From the NCBI RefSeq assembly GCF_001514265.1, contig NZ_KQ949002.1, forward strand, positions 160,981 through 221,829: DNA of 60,849 nt. The letters run 5' to 3'. Below, one piece after another: positions 60,381-60,849 of this stretch (position 1 is its first letter; each line of letters begins with the position of its first letter). A model generated the notes under the pieces. The model was not told where the DNA came from and did no database searches. It saw only the letters and a list, made by a program, of their open reading frames with translations. The position numbers and the translations under genes were made by a program. This DNA comes from Streptomyces resistomycificus. GTDB lineage: Bacteria > Actinomycetota > Actinomycetes > Streptomycetales > Streptomycetaceae.

Positions 60381-60849
60381 TCAGAACGCGTCGGACGGGA
60401 CGTAGGTCCCCCAGACCTCGCGCAGCGCGTTGCAGACCTCGCCGACGGTGGCGCGGGCCCGTAGTGCGTCCTTCATCGGGTAGAGGACGTTGTCCTCGCC
60501 CTGGGCGGCCTTCTTCAGGGCGTTGAGCGCCGTGTCCACCGCGGCCTGGTCGCGCTCCGCGCGGAGCCTGGCGAGGCGTTCGGCCTGCTGGGCCTCGATG
60601 GCGGGGTCGACGCGCAGGGGCTCGTACGGTTCCTCCTCGTCGAGCTGGTAGCGGTTGACGCCGACCACGACCCGCTCGCCGGAGTCGGTCTCCTGGGCGA
60701 CCCGGTAGGCGCTGCGCTCGATCTCGCCTTTCTGGAAGCCGTGCTCGATCGCCGCGACCGCGCCGCCCATGTCCTCGACCCTCGCCATCAGCGCGACGGC
60801 CGCCGCCTCCACGTCGTCGGTCATCTTCTCGATGACGTAGGAGCCGGCG
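60381..60849 (-). CDS. Acyl-CoA mutase (methylmalonyl-CoA/isobutyryl-CoA mutase-like) large subunit, C-terminal part; runs off the window
   Basis: Only the last 155 residues are inside the window: AGSYVIEKMTDDVEAAAVAL, the catalytic-domain end AIEHGFQKGEIERSAYRVAQ, VVVGVNRYQLDEEEPYEPLR, and NVLYPMKDALRARATVGEVC, NALREVWGTYVPSDAF. It stops without a cobalamin-binding domain, so it is an IcmA-like or MeaA-like large subunit whose B12 subunit is encoded elsewhere. Methylmalonyl-CoA from the propionyl-CoA carboxylase at the other end of the window is a possible substrate or product; other acyl-CoA isomers are possible. Confidence 0.88.
   Translation of the reverse strand, partial: AGSYVIEKMTDDVEAAAVALMARVEDMGGAVAAIEHGFQKGEIERSAYRVAQETDSGERVVVGVNRYQLDEEEPYEPLRVDPAIEAQQAERLARLRAERDQAAVDTALNALKKAAQGEDNVLYPMKDALRARATVGEVCNALREVWGTYVPSDAF

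Overview
The window is high-G+C DNA from a Streptomyces chromosome. G/C-biased third codon positions, GTG starts, GGAGG-type ribosome sites and long G+C hairpins between genes all fit. The gene order recalls the S. coelicolor core interval around SCO4870-SCO4930, which I match from memory of that annotation and not by a search. There are no rRNA or tRNA genes, CRISPR arrays or transposons.

Left part (about 1-9,700): an enoyl-CoA hydratase, a proline/threonine-rich membrane-anchored protein, a class III adenylate cyclase (cya) and birA. Then come the propionyl-CoA carboxylase beta (pccB) and epsilon (pccE) subunits, maf and the biotinylated alpha subunit accA2. BirA biotinylates AccA2, so enzyme and modifier lie together. 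The last, partial gene (an acyl-CoA mutase large subunit, 60,381-end) could use the methylmalonyl-CoA product.

Middle part (about 10,100-45,000): a dispersed but apparently complete nucleoside uptake and salvage system. It comprises purine nucleoside phosphorylase, a PGM2-type pentose-phosphate mutase, deoC, an aldehyde dehydrogenase pair, a uridine-kinase-like protein, adenosine deaminase, thymidine phosphorylase, cytidine deaminase and a BmpA-type nucleoside ABC transporter with two tandem binding lipoproteins. A 12-bp palindrome (CTACGCGCGTAG, or the variant TAACGCGCGTAG) lies upstream of six transcription units of this system and nowhere else that I found. It is a strong candidate operator for one regulon. 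The order birA-pccB-pccE-maf-accA, lpdA-GGCT-deoD-pmmB and add/deoA/cdd is shared with M. tuberculosis (from memory), so this is old actinobacterial core. Interspersed are sigQ and the afsQ1-afsQ2-afsQ3 two-component locus with an AfsQ1-type box, a LysR/MFS pair, an ECF sigma factor with a C-terminal SnoaL-like domain and several small secreted or membrane proteins.

Right part (about 45,300-59,700): a cell-surface glycopolymer locus of the sialic-acid/Kdn type. It has neuB, a neuA-phosphatase fusion, three different sialyltransferase-type proteins (GT52-like, polysialyltransferase-like and a GT29 protein with eukaryotic-type sialylmotifs), a GT2, a GT8-TPR-pyruvyltransferase fusion, a putative GT-B protein, two methyltransferase-like proteins and an OafA-type acyltransferase. 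No neuC is present, which favours Kdn over N-acetylneuraminate. Kdn-containing teichulosonic acids are known in Streptomyces walls. The GT29 member is the most unusual protein in the window.

Other points: the nucleoside ABC ATPase has no ATG/GTG/TTG start that would include its first beta-strand and seems to begin at AUC. The lipoamide-dehydrogenase-like protein lacks the redox cysteine pair. Many genes look leaderless. Several noncoding repeat arrays lie between convergent genes.
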